This document shows positions 52,316-61,256 of a DNA stretch of 61,256 bases, one piece after another. The translations under genes were made by a program, and so were the position numbers. Under the pieces are notes generated by a model. The model worked only from the letters and a program-made list of their open reading frames with translations, was not told the DNA's origin and made no database searches. Source of the DNA: Spirochaetota bacterium (GTDB lineage: Bacteria > Spirochaetota > Spirochaetia > DTKZ01); NCBI GenBank assembly GCA_026418195.1, contig JAOABU010000054.1, positions 1-61,256 of the forward strand, in the 5' to 3' direction. Within the stretch, counting starts at the first letter, position 1. Each line of letters opens with the position of its first letter.

Positions 52316-54346
52316 TCAGTACTTTAAAGGCCCAAAGTAGCCAATTTCATCCTTACCGCTGCGTTGAATCAACCGAGCTTCCACCTCCACTGGGATATAA
52401 CGCTTTCCAAAATCGGTATCCTCCCGAGAAGTGTATCTCAACACATACAGTCCCTCTTTTTGTCGAGCGAGATCTTCCCAGAGACTTACAACACCTTTAG
52501 GATCTGTATAACGGTAGGATTTCCCTCCTGTCTCCCGAGCTAGGTATTCCAATTCTCGGCTTGCACCCTCGGAGGTTACATAGATGGGATAGAATACAAT
52601 CCCATTGTTCCTCATGTACATGAGGGACTCATTCAAACCAAAGTTCCTGAATGCAAAAGTAGGTAGATCTCCAGGGGTGAGGAACAAGATGGCCTTCCGT
52701 AATCGACTATTCAACAATTCCGTAGTAGCCAACCGTAACCCCAGATCGAAAGCCCACAAATTGGAGTACGCGCTAGGAGCATCCATCACCCGTTGAGGAA
52801 GCATATTCAATCGGTTCTGAGGGCCAAAGACTATAGCGGGTGTTGTGGAAGCGGAAACGACTCGAATATCTGCCTTTTCTCCAAGAATCCGGATTAATTC
52901 TTCACTCACTCTTCCGAAGGTTTCCCTGAGCTCTCGCGCTTTTAAAGAACGGTCCACGAGAAGTACCGTATCCAACCGGTCCGAACGGTGGGATGCAAAG
53001 ATAAGATCCGTTTTCCCTACCCTGATCCTCTGTTCAGTAACGATGAAGTTAGATTCCCTTAATCCTACAATGGGATTCCCGAATCGATCGGTTACCCTTA
53101 CTTCTAGGGACACTTCTGGATGGGAGGAAGAATCCACCCGTTGCACCCGAACCGTCAGGCCTGTGTACAATTCGGAAAGTTCCGTAAGGATATGGATAGA
53201 ATGAGCATCGAAATCAGCCGCCACAAGATTCCCATTCATGTCTAAAGAGGCCAGCAGAATCCGCTTGGCCTGTGATCCATACTCCACGAAGGTATACAGG
53301 GCATCGGATTCCACATCGTAGCCGAGGAGACGATTCCCATCGGAGATGAGAATCAAGCTTCCCATCCGTTCGAGCCCTTCCGGTGCATGAAGTTTGCCTT
53401 TCAGAAGAGAGGTAAGATAGTTTCCGTTCAAATCGAATACAGCGATGAGTTTTCGATCTCGGTCGGCAACAAAGACCTTTTCCTCCTTCACCAGTATTCC
53501 CGTAGGGGTTATGAACCCTTCGAAGTATTCGGATCGCTCCCCGAAAGTAGTAAGGAACTTCCCTTCCCGATCGAACTTGGATACCCGACGATTTCCTACC
53601 TCACTCACGAAGATATTTTCTGCGCCATCTAGGGCCAGGTACTGAGGTCCCAAAAGTGAACCTGGACTTCTTCCTCTTTGACCTATGACTCTCACCTTGT
53701 TTCCAAAAGCATTGCATACCGCGATCCGATCTCCACGAAACTCCGATACATATACCAATCCATCTCGCCCTTCCACTGCATCAAACGGATGATCTAGTCC
53801 CTGGATTCCACCTCTGAGGGAACGCAGAGGTATACCGTTCACATCCAACAGGATCACTTCGTTCTTCACATAGGAAACGACATAGTATGAACCATCTGAA
53901 CGGGGCCTCACCACTGTGGGTCCCTTGAAAAATACATTTTCTCCCCTGACCCCTTCGATTTCGGTAGTAAACACCCATTTAGCTTGAGGCCGCAGTTCTC
54001 GACGTAATCCCCTGCTGGACTCCAGAAGTTCTACCCAATTTTGTAGGAATAGATTCTTATATCCACTATTCAATACCCCCTTCAATTCCGACAACCCTGC
54101 ATCTTCAAACCCAGCTTGCAGATACGCTCTACCTAACCAGATACGGGTCAGTGATTCATCGGATCGATACGAGAGGGATCGTTTGAAAGAAAGGATCGAT
54201 TCGTTCAGGTATCCTTTATGAAAGGCTTCCACTCCCCATCGGAACTCCTCATTAGCTTTTACCGTTATTAAGTCAATCTGTTGGGAGAAGGCAAGCAGGC
54301 CGCACACACTGGCTAAGAGGAGAATGAGAAGGGGAGTATGGTTCAC
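52316..54346 (-). CDS. Exported TPR, NHL-propeller and VWA protein
   Basis: 676 residues. Signal peptide (LLILLLASVCGLLAFSQQ), TPR-like helices (about 30-115), NHL repeats (about 125-395: DRIAVCNAFGNKVRVIGQRG, NIFVSEVGNRRVSKFDREG, VFVADRDRKLIAVFDLNGNY) and a von Willebrand A domain (about 455-640) whose metal site reads DRSLK rather than DxSxS. This is likely a periplasmic binding or scaffold protein. GTG 54346 overlaps the upstream stop (GTGA) and has GGAGG seven bases before. Confidence 0.8.
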   Translation of the reverse strand: MNHTPLLILLLASVCGLLAFSQQIDLITVKANEEFRWGVEAFHKGYLNESILSFKRSLSYRSDESLTRIWLGRAYLQAGFEDAGLSELKGVLNSGYKNLFLQNWVELLESSRGLRRELRPQAKWVFTTEIEGVRGENVFFKGPTVVRPRSDGSYYVVSYVKNEVILLDVNGIPLRSLRGGIQGLDHPFDAVEGRDGLVYVSEFRGDRIAVCNAFGNKVRVIGQRGRSPGSLLGPQYLALDGAENIFVSEVGNRRVSKFDREGKFLTTFGERSEYFEGFITPTGILVKEEKVFVADRDRKLIAVFDLNGNYLTSLLKGKLHAPEGLERMGSLILISDGNRLLGYDVESDALYTFVEYGSQAKRILLASLDMNGNLVAADFDAHSIHILTELSELYTGLTVRVQRVDSSSHPEVSLEVRVTDRFGNPIVGLRESNFIVTEQRIRVGKTDLIFASHRSDRLDTVLLVDRSLKARELRETFGRVSEELIRILGEKADIRVVSASTTPAIVFGPQNRLNMLPQRVMDAPSAYSNLWAFDLGLRLATTELLNSRLRKAILFLTPGDLPTFAFRNFGLNESLMYMRNNGIVFYPIYVTSEGASRELEYLARETGGKSYRYTDPKGVVSLWEDLARQKEGLYVLRYTSREDTDFGKRYIPVEVEARLIQRSGKDEIGYFGPLKY

Positions 54347-55020
54347 TTTTCCGCCTCCATCACGCTTTTGAGATGTTGTAAGATATCTCTATTTTTGGGA
54401 GCGTATTCCAATGCTTTTCGGAGAAAAAGTCGCGCTTCTTTCAAGTTGCCTAGTTTAAAATGAACCCAGCCCAAGGAGTCCAAGTATGCTGGATTCTTCC
54501 CATTTTTTGCAACTGCTCGTTCGCATAGACTCAATGCAGTCCCCAACCTCTTGTTCTGTTCTGATAGAATATACCCTAAGGAGTTCATGGCATTCGTATT
54601 TTCAGGTTCTAGTTCCAGAGCTCGTTCCAACAGTTGAATACTTTCCTCAGGTTTACCCTGCATATAGAGTACGTAAGCGAGAGCACTGTACACTTTTGCA
54701 GATTCAAAGCCTTCTTCTAAAAGCTTACGGAACTCGAACTCCGATAATCGATACCGTTTAGTTACTGCATAGATGAAGCCAAGGATCATCCGACTCTGGT
54801 ACAGATGGATCAAACCAGATTCAGAAGATACTACCTGTTCCAGGTACAGGAGAGCCTCATCATATTTTTCCAGTTTCGTGTAACATAACCCTAGATAGTA
54901 TGAGAGTTCCGGATGGGCCATCGATCCAGATCGGATACTCAAGAATTCCTTCAAAGCTGCTTCGTACCGTTTATTCCGGTACAACCGGACTCCCTCTAAA
55001 AAACCATCTTTACTCTTCAT
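54343..55020 (-). CDS. TPR-repeat protein
   Basis: 225 residues of about five TPR units (ALKEFLSIRSGSMAHPELSY; EESIQLLERALELEPENTNA; NLKEARLFLRKALEYAPKN). No signal peptide, so cytoplasmic. ATG 55020 lies 11 bases inside the end of surE; a frame to 55053 exists. It may act as a partner for the downstream NHL/VWA protein, by position only. Confidence 0.82.
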   Translation of the reverse strand: MKSKDGFLEGVRLYRNKRYEAALKEFLSIRSGSMAHPELSYYLGLCYTKLEKYDEALLYLEQVVSSESGLIHLYQSRMILGFIYAVTKRYRLSEFEFRKLLEEGFESAKVYSALAYVLYMQGKPEESIQLLERALELEPENTNAMNSLGYILSEQNKRLGTALSLCERAVAKNGKNPAYLDSLGWVHFKLGNLKEARLFLRKALEYAPKNRDILQHLKSVMEAEK

Positions 55021-55759
55021 GTAGTTTGAACGGTGCTTTTCTGTACCGTTCATCCTCCTTCTCCGTCACAGGATGAATGAAAATCGGAGAAATGGAAAGG
55101 TACCCTTCCCGTACTGCTTCCCAATCAGAACCATCCATAGAAAGAGTTTCCACTTCCATCCCTTCAATAAAGAAATATAGATGACGATCTGGAGCTTGAA
55201 ATTCAACCAGTTTATCATGGTAAATTCTTCGACAGGGACGGGTAGTACGAATCCCTTTATAAGTAGGTCGATTAGGAGCATTGATATTGGCAAAATGATT
55301 TTTATCCCACAATTGCAGGAAGGTTTCTAGATTTTCCCTGATAAAACGGCTCAATGGATCGAAATGAAAGGGATCTTTCATACTATCTACCGATAAGGCT
55401 AAGGCAGGTTTTCCCATTAGAACTGCCTGCCTGGCTGCAGCGGCAGTCCCTGAATAGATGAGATCTGTTCCTAGGTTGGGGCCTATATTGATTCCGGAAA
55501 TCACGATATCCGGTGAAGGGATCTTACCACTCAATAAGCCTACGATGACACAATCGGCAGGGGAACCACTGCAGGAGAATACTCCGTCTTCAATTTTCTT
55601 CAGTTGTATAGGCCCCTTCAATGTAATTCGATGGGACGTTCCACTCCGTTCGCCATCGGGGGCCACTATAAATACGGTATGACGGATCCCAAGTATATTC
55701 TTTAAACTCTGCAATCCAGGACTCTTAATACCGTCGTCGTTGGTCAATAGGATGTTCAT
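55010..55759 (-). CDS. surE: 5'/3'-nucleotidase SurE
   Basis: 249 residues. A metal-dependent phosphatase that acts on nucleoside monophosphates in stationary-phase metabolism. Metal and active-site motifs: LTNDDGIKSPG (Asp8, Asp9), GERSGTSHRIT, CSGSPADCV, and SGINIGPNLGTDLIYSGTAAAARQA. It lies five bases after galK and overlaps the TPR gene. Confidence 0.94.
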   Translation of the reverse strand: MNILLTNDDGIKSPGLQSLKNILGIRHTVFIVAPDGERSGTSHRITLKGPIQLKKIEDGVFSCSGSPADCVIVGLLSGKIPSPDIVISGINIGPNLGTDLIYSGTAAAARQAVLMGKPALALSVDSMKDPFHFDPLSRFIRENLETFLQLWDKNHFANINAPNRPTYKGIRTTRPCRRIYHDKLVEFQAPDRHLYFFIEGMEVETLSMDGSDWEAVREGYLSISPIFIHPVTEKEDERYRKAPFKLHEE

Positions 55760-55764
55760 AGAGT

Positions 55765-56913
55765 TTACAGAATCTGGGCTCCTGTGGAAGGGGTACAGAG
55801 AAAGGATACAGCTTTGAATCCGAAGATCCGTTCATACTCTTCCAGATGCTTTTTAAACTCCTCTAAGGCATGTTCATAGAGTAAGGTAATGATACAACCC
55901 CCGAAGCCTGATCCAATCAACTTGGATCCCAACACTCCTTCAGTTTCCAACGAACGTTTCACTAACCAGTCTATCTCGGGGCAGGATACTTCGAACAGAT
56001 CTCGAAGGCTTTCATGAGAACGATTCAATAATTTACTTAATCCCAGAAGATTTCCGTTTCTCCTAAGGATTTCTTCCGCTTCCTTCACCCGATAGTTTTC
56101 TTCTACAATGTGAAGGCACCTTCTTCGGATGCTCTCGGGTATTAACCCCATACTTTCACGAATATCCCTCGGGGAAAAATCGCGCAACGTTGCTCCCGGC
56201 TTCTTTCGCTGCAGCAACTCCAGACATTTCTCACAATCCTCCCATCGTTGGGATAGCTCTTCTTCCACTACCGATCGAGGAACCTGCGAATTCGTTATCA
56301 GAAACTTCACGGCCTCCATGGGAATGGGAACATACCTCCATTCAAGAAACTTCGTATCTAGAATGATTCCATGGTTTTCTTTGCCAAGAAGAGAAGCGAC
56401 GATCTGCACATATCCACCCTTCTTTTCCAGAAACGTGCTTTCCGCATAATGAATAAAATCAATAAGTCTCCGATCCGTCACTGAAAAGTGGAACAGGTGT
56501 TGTAATCCTACCGCCATTGCGGTCGCCATAGCGGTAGAAGCCCCCAATCCGATTCCGGAAGGAATATCTCCCGAGATGGTTACATTCAACCCCTTAATGC
56601 CAGAAAAACCCGACTCTAGAAAGGCTTGAATAACTCCTTTCAGATAATTCGCCCAACGATCTTCCTTTTTAAATTTCAAATTGATCAGGCTGGTGCGTTT
56701 GCGTTCTCCTAGATCCAATGCATAGAAGCGTAAGGAACTATCCTTTCGAGTAGAGATAGCCATTGAGATGGTTCGGTCCATGGCAAAGGGGAGGGCAAAC
56801 CCTCCGGTTGATTCCGTGTGCTCTCCCAAGAGAGTTACGACTCCCGGTGCCTTGACGATAATATTCGGTGGGTTGCCGTATTCTTCGGAGTGTACAGAAA
56901 CAAGGTCTTTCAT
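55765..56913 (-). CDS. galK: Galactokinase (GHMP kinase)
   Basis: 382 residues. It phosphorylates galactose at C1 with ATP. GHMP motifs: APGVVTLLGEHTESTGGFALP (motif 1, residues about 22-42, usual R replaced by V at GRV), PSGIGLGASTAMATA (ATP site) and LIGSGFGGCIITL (motif 3). Other GHMP sugar kinases are possible. Start ATG 56913. The divergent lnt gene shares the AT-rich gap upstream. No other Leloir genes are in the window. Confidence 0.88.
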   Translation of the reverse strand: MKDLVSVHSEEYGNPPNIIVKAPGVVTLLGEHTESTGGFALPFAMDRTISMAISTRKDSSLRFYALDLGERKRTSLINLKFKKEDRWANYLKGVIQAFLESGFSGIKGLNVTISGDIPSGIGLGASTAMATAMAVGLQHLFHFSVTDRRLIDFIHYAESTFLEKKGGYVQIVASLLGKENHGIILDTKFLEWRYVPIPMEAVKFLITNSQVPRSVVEEELSQRWEDCEKCLELLQRKKPGATLRDFSPRDIRESMGLIPESIRRRCLHIVEENYRVKEAEEILRRNGNLLGLSKLLNRSHESLRDLFEVSCPEIDWLVKRSLETEGVLGSKLIGSGFGGCIITLLYEHALEEFKKHLEEYERIFGFKAVSFLCTPSTGAQIL

Positions 56914-56955
56914 GTATGCACAACCCCCTACTATCTATAAAAATAGAATAGTACT

Positions 56956-56984
56956 ATATTATAGGAAATTCTAAAACAATTCAA
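56956..56984 (-). promoter_or_regulatory. Promoter of galK-surE
   Basis: On the minus strand TTGAAT (56979-56984) is followed by TAATAT (56956-56961) at 17 bases, or TATAAT (56958-56963) at 15. It drives the minus-strand galK operon. Confidence 0.55.
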
Positions 56985-57000
56985 TGAAAATGTAGGTTCT

Positions 57001-58557
57001 ATGAAGGCGGTTCTATCTATACTGTCTGGCGTTCTTCTTCCTTTAGCCCTACCCAATGACTATTTTCTCTACGGGAACCCATGGATTGGCACCATCTGTT
57101 TAGTTCCTGTATTTTTCGCTCTATACCAAACAAGGTCGTTAAAAGAAGGAATGGGCCTCACGGCCCTCTTTGGGGGGATCTCCACCTTCCTATCCAACTA
57201 CTGGCTCATGTATTTCAAAGATTACGCATTTCTAACTATTGGTTCCGTTACGTTGGCCTACTGTGGTGTCTATGCAGTGTGGGGCGGCTTTTTCTGGCGG
57301 TTTTCTAGACCCCACCCCTATCGTCCCCTCTATATGGCCGCAATTTGGACCCTGTTCGAATTTTTCAAATCCATTGGATACCTTGCGTACCCCTGGGGAC
57401 TAATCGTGTATCCCTTCAATGAACTGCTGCCCATCCTTCAGATTGCAGATCTCGGTGGTATCTGGCCCCTTTCGTTCCTCTTTGCCTTTGGAAACTCCTT
57501 CGTCGCTGAACTCATGATCGGGAACAGCAATCAGGATCTAATAAGGGCACCGCGGTACGGAATCTGCTTGATAGCCACTATCCTTCTATATGTAGGGTAC
57601 GGATACTATCGCATGGGGACACCCATACCCGAGACATCCCGAATACGGGTAGTGTTGGTCCAGCAGAACATGGATCCATGGGAAATGGGTAAAGAGATTG
57701 AAAACCTTCGAACCTTGTTGGAACTCTCCCGAAAAGGTATCCAACAGTTAAATGGGATGGTTGACCTGGTTGTGTGGAGCGAATCGAGTCTGCCCCGCCC
57801 TATACAGGAAAACCGACAATACTACCAGCGAGTACCCCCAGAAGAATCCTTCCTCTCGTTTCTGAAACAGTGGAAGTCGTATTTTCTCATTGGGAACCCG
57901 GTAGTACGCCGTACACAAGACCGGAAAGAAGTTCAGAACGGTGTCGTTCTCCTGGATAGCACCGGAATGATTCTGGACACCTACGGGAAACGTCATCCCG
58001 TTCCCATGGCAGAACATGTTCCCTTCTACGAAATACCCTTGGTACAAGCTTTTTTCACAAAGGTGATCGGATTGGGCGGAATCTGGGCTCTCGGGGATAA
58101 AGATACGATTTTTAGAATCAAAGATGCAGGTGGAAAGGAAATTCGATTCGGAGCTCCCATCTGTTTCGAGGATGCCTTCCCATACCTCTGTCGACGATTC
58201 ATCCTGGCCGGGGCAGACCTATTGATCAACATTACTAACGACGCTTGGTCTCGAAGAATGTCGGCTCAAGTGCAACATTTCGTAGTTGCCCGATTTCGAT
58301 CCATTGAAATGAAACGGACCCTGATTCGTGCCACAAATGGAGGGGTTACCTGCGTGATAGGCCCCTTTGGGGAGGTTATCGCCTCATTACCGATGTTCCA
58401 GAAAGAGGTGCTTTCCATAGAGGTACCGATACAAAAAGAGAGTACCTCTACCTTTTATACCAAATGGGGAGACTGGTTTCCCCTTCTCTTATTTGGCCTT
58501 CTTTTGGTAACCCTGCTCCGGGAAAAGAAGACTTTTGGGGAAATACAATCTTTGTAG
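57001..58557 (+). CDS. lnt: Apolipoprotein N-acyltransferase
   Basis: 518 residues. It attaches the third acyl chain to lipoproteins in the inner membrane. An N-terminal part of several helices (1-195) precedes a periplasmic carbon-nitrogen hydrolase domain (about 215-480). The catalytic Glu-Lys-Cys triad fits VVWSESSLP (Glu), the Lys of YGKRHPVPMAEHVPF, and PICFEDAFP (Cys). A C-terminal helix follows. The gene fits the many lipoproteins seen here. It ends six bases before rpmE on the opposite strand. Confidence 0.93.
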   Translation: MKAVLSILSGVLLPLALPNDYFLYGNPWIGTICLVPVFFALYQTRSLKEGMGLTALFGGISTFLSNYWLMYFKDYAFLTIGSVTLAYCGVYAVWGGFFWRFSRPHPYRPLYMAAIWTLFEFFKSIGYLAYPWGLIVYPFNELLPILQIADLGGIWPLSFLFAFGNSFVAELMIGNSNQDLIRAPRYGICLIATILLYVGYGYYRMGTPIPETSRIRVVLVQQNMDPWEMGKEIENLRTLLELSRKGIQQLNGMVDLVVWSESSLPRPIQENRQYYQRVPPEESFLSFLKQWKSYFLIGNPVVRRTQDRKEVQNGVVLLDSTGMILDTYGKRHPVPMAEHVPFYEIPLVQAFFTKVIGLGGIWALGDKDTIFRIKDAGGKEIRFGAPICFEDAFPYLCRRFILAGADLLINITNDAWSRRMSAQVQHFVVARFRSIEMKRTLIRATNGGVTCVIGPFGEVIASLPMFQKEVLSIEVPIQKESTSTFYTKWGDWFPLLLFGLLLVTLLREKKTFGEIQSL

Positions 58558-58563
58558 GGATAA

Positions 58564-58767
58564 TCAATCCTTGATATTGTATTTTTTCTTAAAACGATCC
58601 ACCCGACCCGCTGTATCCACCAGTTTCTGCTTTCCGGTGAAAAAGGGATGACATTGAGAACAGATTTCCACTCGTAAATCCCCAATGGTAGTTCGGGTTT
58701 CAATTACGTTTCCACAGGCACAAGTTATCTTTGCAGGTACATACTTCGGATGAATATCCGGTTTCAT
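58564..58767 (-). CDS. rpmE: Ribosomal protein L31, zinc form
   Basis: 67 residues with the C+ zinc ligands: CACG and CSQC. Start at ATG 58767 (MKPDIHPKY); an ATG two codons earlier is also in frame. It follows rho by 28 bases, an order I recall from treponemes. Confidence 0.95.
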   Translation of the reverse strand: MKPDIHPKYVPAKITCACGNVIETRTTIGDLRVEICSQCHPFFTGKQKLVDTAGRVDRFKKKYNIKD

Positions 58768-58795
58768 GATCACCTCTCTGCTTTTGTATGATTTA

Positions 58796-60661
58796 TTACA
58801 TATCCGTTACGGTCGAAGTATTCATCGATCGCAGGAATGCCTCATTATTCTTAGTTTTCTTCATCCTGTCAATCAGGAGCTCTATGATCTCAACATCATC
58901 CATCGGGTTTATTACCTTTCGAAGGATCCACATCTTGTTCAATTCTTCCTCTGTCAAGAGGAGTTCTTCCTTTCGGGTACCCGATTTCTTGATGTTGATG
59001 GCCGGGAATAATCTTCGATCTGCCAGACGTCGATCCAGAATCACCTCCATGTTTCCCGTTCCCTTGAACTCTTCGAAGATTACTTCGTCCATCCGGCTTC
59101 CAGTTTCAATAAGAGCAGTGGCTACAATAGTAAGGCTTCCCCCTCCCTCTATATTTCGCGCAGCGCCAAAGAACCGTTTGGGTTTATGGAGGGCATTGGA
59201 GTCCACACCACCGGAGAGAATCTTTCCGGAAGTAGGGACCGTCTGGTTATAAGCACGGGCCAACCGCGTGATTGAATCCAGGAGAATCACCACATCCCTT
59301 CTATGCTCTACCAGCCTCTTCGCTTTCTCCAATACCATTTCCGCTACCTGTACATGCCGGGATGCTTGCTCGTCAAAAGTGGAGGAGATAACCTCTGCCT
59401 TTACGTTTCGCTGCATGTCGGTCACTTCTTCTGGTCGCTCGTCAATCAGTAACACGATCAAGTACACCTCGGGATGGTTCAAGGTGATGGCATTGGCGAT
59501 CTTCTGAAGCAGGATCGTCTTTCCTGTACGAGGAGGTGATACGATCAATCCTCGTTGCCCTTTTCCAATGGGGCAAAAAAGGTTGATCATTCGGGTAGAA
59601 ATATCCCCATCAGGGGTTTCCAAGTTGAGCCGAACATTGGGATACAGAGGAGTCAAGTTGTCGAAAGGAATCCTCTGTTGAGCTACCGCAGGGTCATCAA
59701 AGTTTACCGTTTCTACCCGGAGCATGGCAAAGAACCGTTCCCCTTCCTTCGGAGGTCGGATTTGCCCATACACTGTATCACCCGTTTTCAGGTTGAACAG
59801 CCGTATCTGCGATGGGGATATGTAAATATCGTCAGGTCCTGGAAGGTAACTATTCTGGGGTGATCGGAGGAACCCGTATCCATCGGGAAGGATTTCCAGG
59901 CTTCCATACGCATAGATTGCTCCACCCCGTTCCGTATGAGCCTTGAGAATAGAGAAGATCACTTCTTGTTTTTTCAAGGATAGGAGATTTTCCTGTGGGA
60001 CGCCTAAATTAGAAGCCAACTCCCTTAAGTCTTTCATGCTCATGGTAGTTAAGTCATTGATACTCAGGACAGGCGCCCCACTTTCCACAGAACTATTCGT
60101 CTGTAGTTCCCGGTTGTTATTGTTTTCTACGTTCCGATGGGAGTGTTTCTTTCGGTCGAAGAACTTTCCCTTTCGATTTGCGTCTTCCCCCTCACTCATT
60201 GTGGATTCTACTGTTCCTACATTGGAAGAACTAGTCGGTATGGGTGGAATTTCCTTATTATATTCATTCACAGGTTTCATCGGTTCCAGTATCTCGACCG
60301 TTCCATTGGGTACGGTTTCCCCATTATCTCTATCGGAAGCCTCCTTCATCGAGTCCTTGATCAACTCTACCCGTATCTTCTTCTTTTTGTTGTGTTCTTT
60401 CCGGGCCAGTAAAAGAGTTTTAGCGGGATCATGTTCCTGTTTTTCATCAGGAGACATTTCCATGTCTAGGGGTCTTTGATCCATCTCCAGATTGTTCTGT
60501 GAGGGGGTTTCCAGGTTAGAAGGGAAAGATTTCTGTTCTTCACCGTTGTCGTTCAAGTTTGCCCCTAGATCTAGCTCAGTTTGCCCTTGTTGTGTGGGGG
60601 AAGGTACACTCGTCCCATTGTCTCCATTGGTGGGATTCCGTTTTTTACGGAAAATTGCCAT
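58796..60661 (-). CDS. rho: Transcription termination factor Rho
   Basis: 621 residues. It unwinds RNA to end transcription. Residues 1-200 are a low-complexity, Asn/Glu/Lys/Ser-rich extension absent from E. coli Rho (419 residues). The core begins near 205 ([20 protein letters not shown]) with the RNA-binding fold, then Walker A SPPRTGKT (about 390), Walker [14 protein letters not shown] and the Q/R loops [12 protein letters not shown] and [12 protein letters not shown] lies six bases before ATG 60661. Confidence 0.95.
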   Translation of the reverse strand: MAIFRKKRNPTNGDNGTSVPSPTQQGQTELDLGANLNDNGEEQKSFPSNLETPSQNNLEMDQRPLDMEMSPDEKQEHDPAKTLLLARKEHNKKKKIRVELIKDSMKEASDRDNGETVPNGTVEILEPMKPVNEYNKEIPPIPTSSSNVGTVESTMSEGEDANRKGKFFDRKKHSHRNVENNNNRELQTNSSVESGAPVLSINDLTTMSMKDLRELASNLGVPQENLLSLKKQEVIFSILKAHTERGGAIYAYGSLEILPDGYGFLRSPQNSYLPGPDDIYISPSQIRLFNLKTGDTVYGQIRPPKEGERFFAMLRVETVNFDDPAVAQQRIPFDNLTPLYPNVRLNLETPDGDISTRMINLFCPIGKGQRGLIVSPPRTGKTILLQKIANAITLNHPEVYLIVLLIDERPEEVTDMQRNVKAEVISSTFDEQASRHVQVAEMVLEKAKRLVEHRRDVVILLDSITRLARAYNQTVPTSGKILSGGVDSNALHKPKRFFGAARNIEGGGSLTIVATALIETGSRMDEVIFEEFKGTGNMEVILDRRLADRRLFPAINIKKSGTRKEELLLTEEELNKMWILRKVINPMDDVEIIELLIDRMKKTKNNEAFLRSMNTSTVTDM

Positions 60662-60764
60662 GTATTTCTCCGATTAGATTAGGATTTATGTAATATTAGA
60701 TGCATGAAGCATTGTCCGATTGAATGATCTAAATAGGCCTATATCGGAAAAACAACTGTTCAAT

Positions 60765-61256
60765 TCAAATATAGGCATTCAAACGTTCAATGTCAATATC
60801 GAACTCCTGGCATACACAGCTTTCTAAAAGCAGCAAAGAGAGTAAGGATGCTTTGATTCGGATTTCTTGTCTTGCCCCTTTAAAATGGAACCGCTCTACC
60901 CGAAGGTAACCGTTAGTCCCTGCAAGAGCGATATATACCGTACCTACTGGTTTTTCTGTAGAGCCGCCCATCGGCCCCGCTATTCCTGATACGCCAATAC
61001 CCCAATGGGTATTCCCCATCTCCCTCATTCGTTGTGCCATCAACGTTACAGTTTCCTTTGAAACAGCACCTTTTTCTAAAAGCACGCGCTCGGGTACTCC
61101 AAGCAGTTTCACTTTCGCTTCGTTGCTGTAGGTGATTACCCCTCCCCAGTAGGTCTTTGAACTTCCTGAGATCTCCGTTATAAGGGAACCGATCAATCCC
61201 CCTGTACAAGATTCCGCAGTGCCAATCGTCTCCTTCCGATCGATCAGTTGATTCAC
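60765..61256 (-). CDS. CinA C-terminal domain / PncC amidase, reaches the window edge
   Basis: At least 163 residues of the CinA C-terminal family, which deamidates nicotinamide mononucleotide. Motifs are GTAESCTGGLIGSLITEISG and GIAGPMGGSTEKPVGTVYI. A GTG falls on the last bases of the window, so whether this is a complete stand-alone PncC or the end of a full CinA cannot be told. It is upstream of rho. Confidence 0.88.
   Translation of the reverse strand: MNQLIDRKETIGTAESCTGGLIGSLITEISGSSKTYWGGVITYSNEAKVKLLGVPERVLLEKGAVSKETVTLMAQRMREMGNTHWGIGVSGIAGPMGGSTEKPVGTVYIALAGTNGYLRVERFHFKGARQEIRIKASLLSLLLLESCVCQEFDIDIERLNAYI

Noticed and set aside
60735-60760. ATAGGCCTAT palindrome upstream of rho as an operator
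   Set aside because: Ten bases in AT-rich sequence are easily found by chance, and no promoter could be fixed around it.
1-61256. Mobile elements, prophage, CRISPR arrays or attachment sites
   Set aside because: No transposase, integrase, phage or Cas-like protein and no regularly spaced repeats were seen. The only Tn5 sequence is the sequencing adapter.

Overview
The window reads as one end of a contig from a spirochete of the Treponema/Spirochaetales type. The evidence is a FlaA periplasmic-flagellum sheath gene, a cheA-cheW/R-cheX-cheY chemotaxis operon, a UPF0164 outer-membrane protein, a spirochete-type radical-SAM 'spiro-SPASM' protein, many lipoproteins with a Ser before the lipobox Cys, and two gene orders that I recall from Treponema pallidum (amidase, GerMN-like protein, flaA; and lnt next to rpmE-rho). 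Coding density is very high. Most genes overlap or are separated by a few bases. I see no phage, insertion sequence or CRISPR array. Positions 1-44 are not genomic: they match an Illumina Nextera (Tn5) adapter and its index, so the left edge is an assembly artefact.

Layout. 45-5650 (minus): a truncated lipoprotein, a tRNA-Val(GAC) with a rho-independent terminator, and the chemotaxis operon cheA, cheWR, cheX, cheY. 5773-7872 (plus): two predicted outer-membrane beta-barrels, closed by a strong hairpin. 7965-17131 (minus): one tightly overlapping operon of spiro-SPASM, glycosyltransferase, sugar cytidylyltransferase, PseG-like/methyltransferase fusion, ATP-grasp ligase, cell-wall amidase, GerMN-like membrane protein and flaA. 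The flaA gene also has its own near-perfect sigma70 promoter. 17204-18704 (plus): xseA-xseB. 18714-19718 (minus): DUF192 lipoprotein and an exported protein. 19799-21370 (plus): a PEGA-domain envelope protein. 21413-30282 (minus): zinc-ribbon protein, exported protein, a 1.5-thousand-residue propeller/HAMP/SpoIIE phosphatase and a 998-residue exported TPR-like protein. 30430-31698 (plus): UPF0164 porin-like protein with a TPR tail. 31703-35338: membrane protein, NSUN4-like RNA m5C methyltransferase and UvrD-type helicase. 35372-41252 (plus): complete oligopeptide ABC transporter. 41206-47400: alanine aminotransferase, membrane protein, HD-GYP protein, two unknowns and a TGS/uridine-kinase protein. 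47390-50766 (minus): the bacterial N-degron operon clpS-clpA-aat. 50870-52300: DUF362 ferredoxin and YkgJ-type protein. 52316-56913 (minus): NHL/VWA protein, TPR protein, surE and galK. 57001-61256: lnt, rpmE, rho and the C-terminal domain of CinA/PncC running into the window edge.

What stands out. (1) The 7.9-17.1 kb operon joins sugar-nucleotide activation, glycosyl transfer, methylation, ATP-grasp ligation and a radical-SAM enzyme to flaA. It is the best candidate for an undescribed system: synthesis of an unusual sugar, or modification of the periplasmic flagella or cell wall. (2) Three plus-strand genes begin exactly 6 nt after a good -10 hexamer and lack a Shine-Dalgarno sequence, which predicts leaderless mRNAs. 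(3) The large SpoIIE phosphatase appears to start at an ATC codon. (4) A 14-base sigma28-like motif recurs at the heads of three minus-strand units. Functions are assigned from sequence motifs and recalled family knowledge only; no database search was run.
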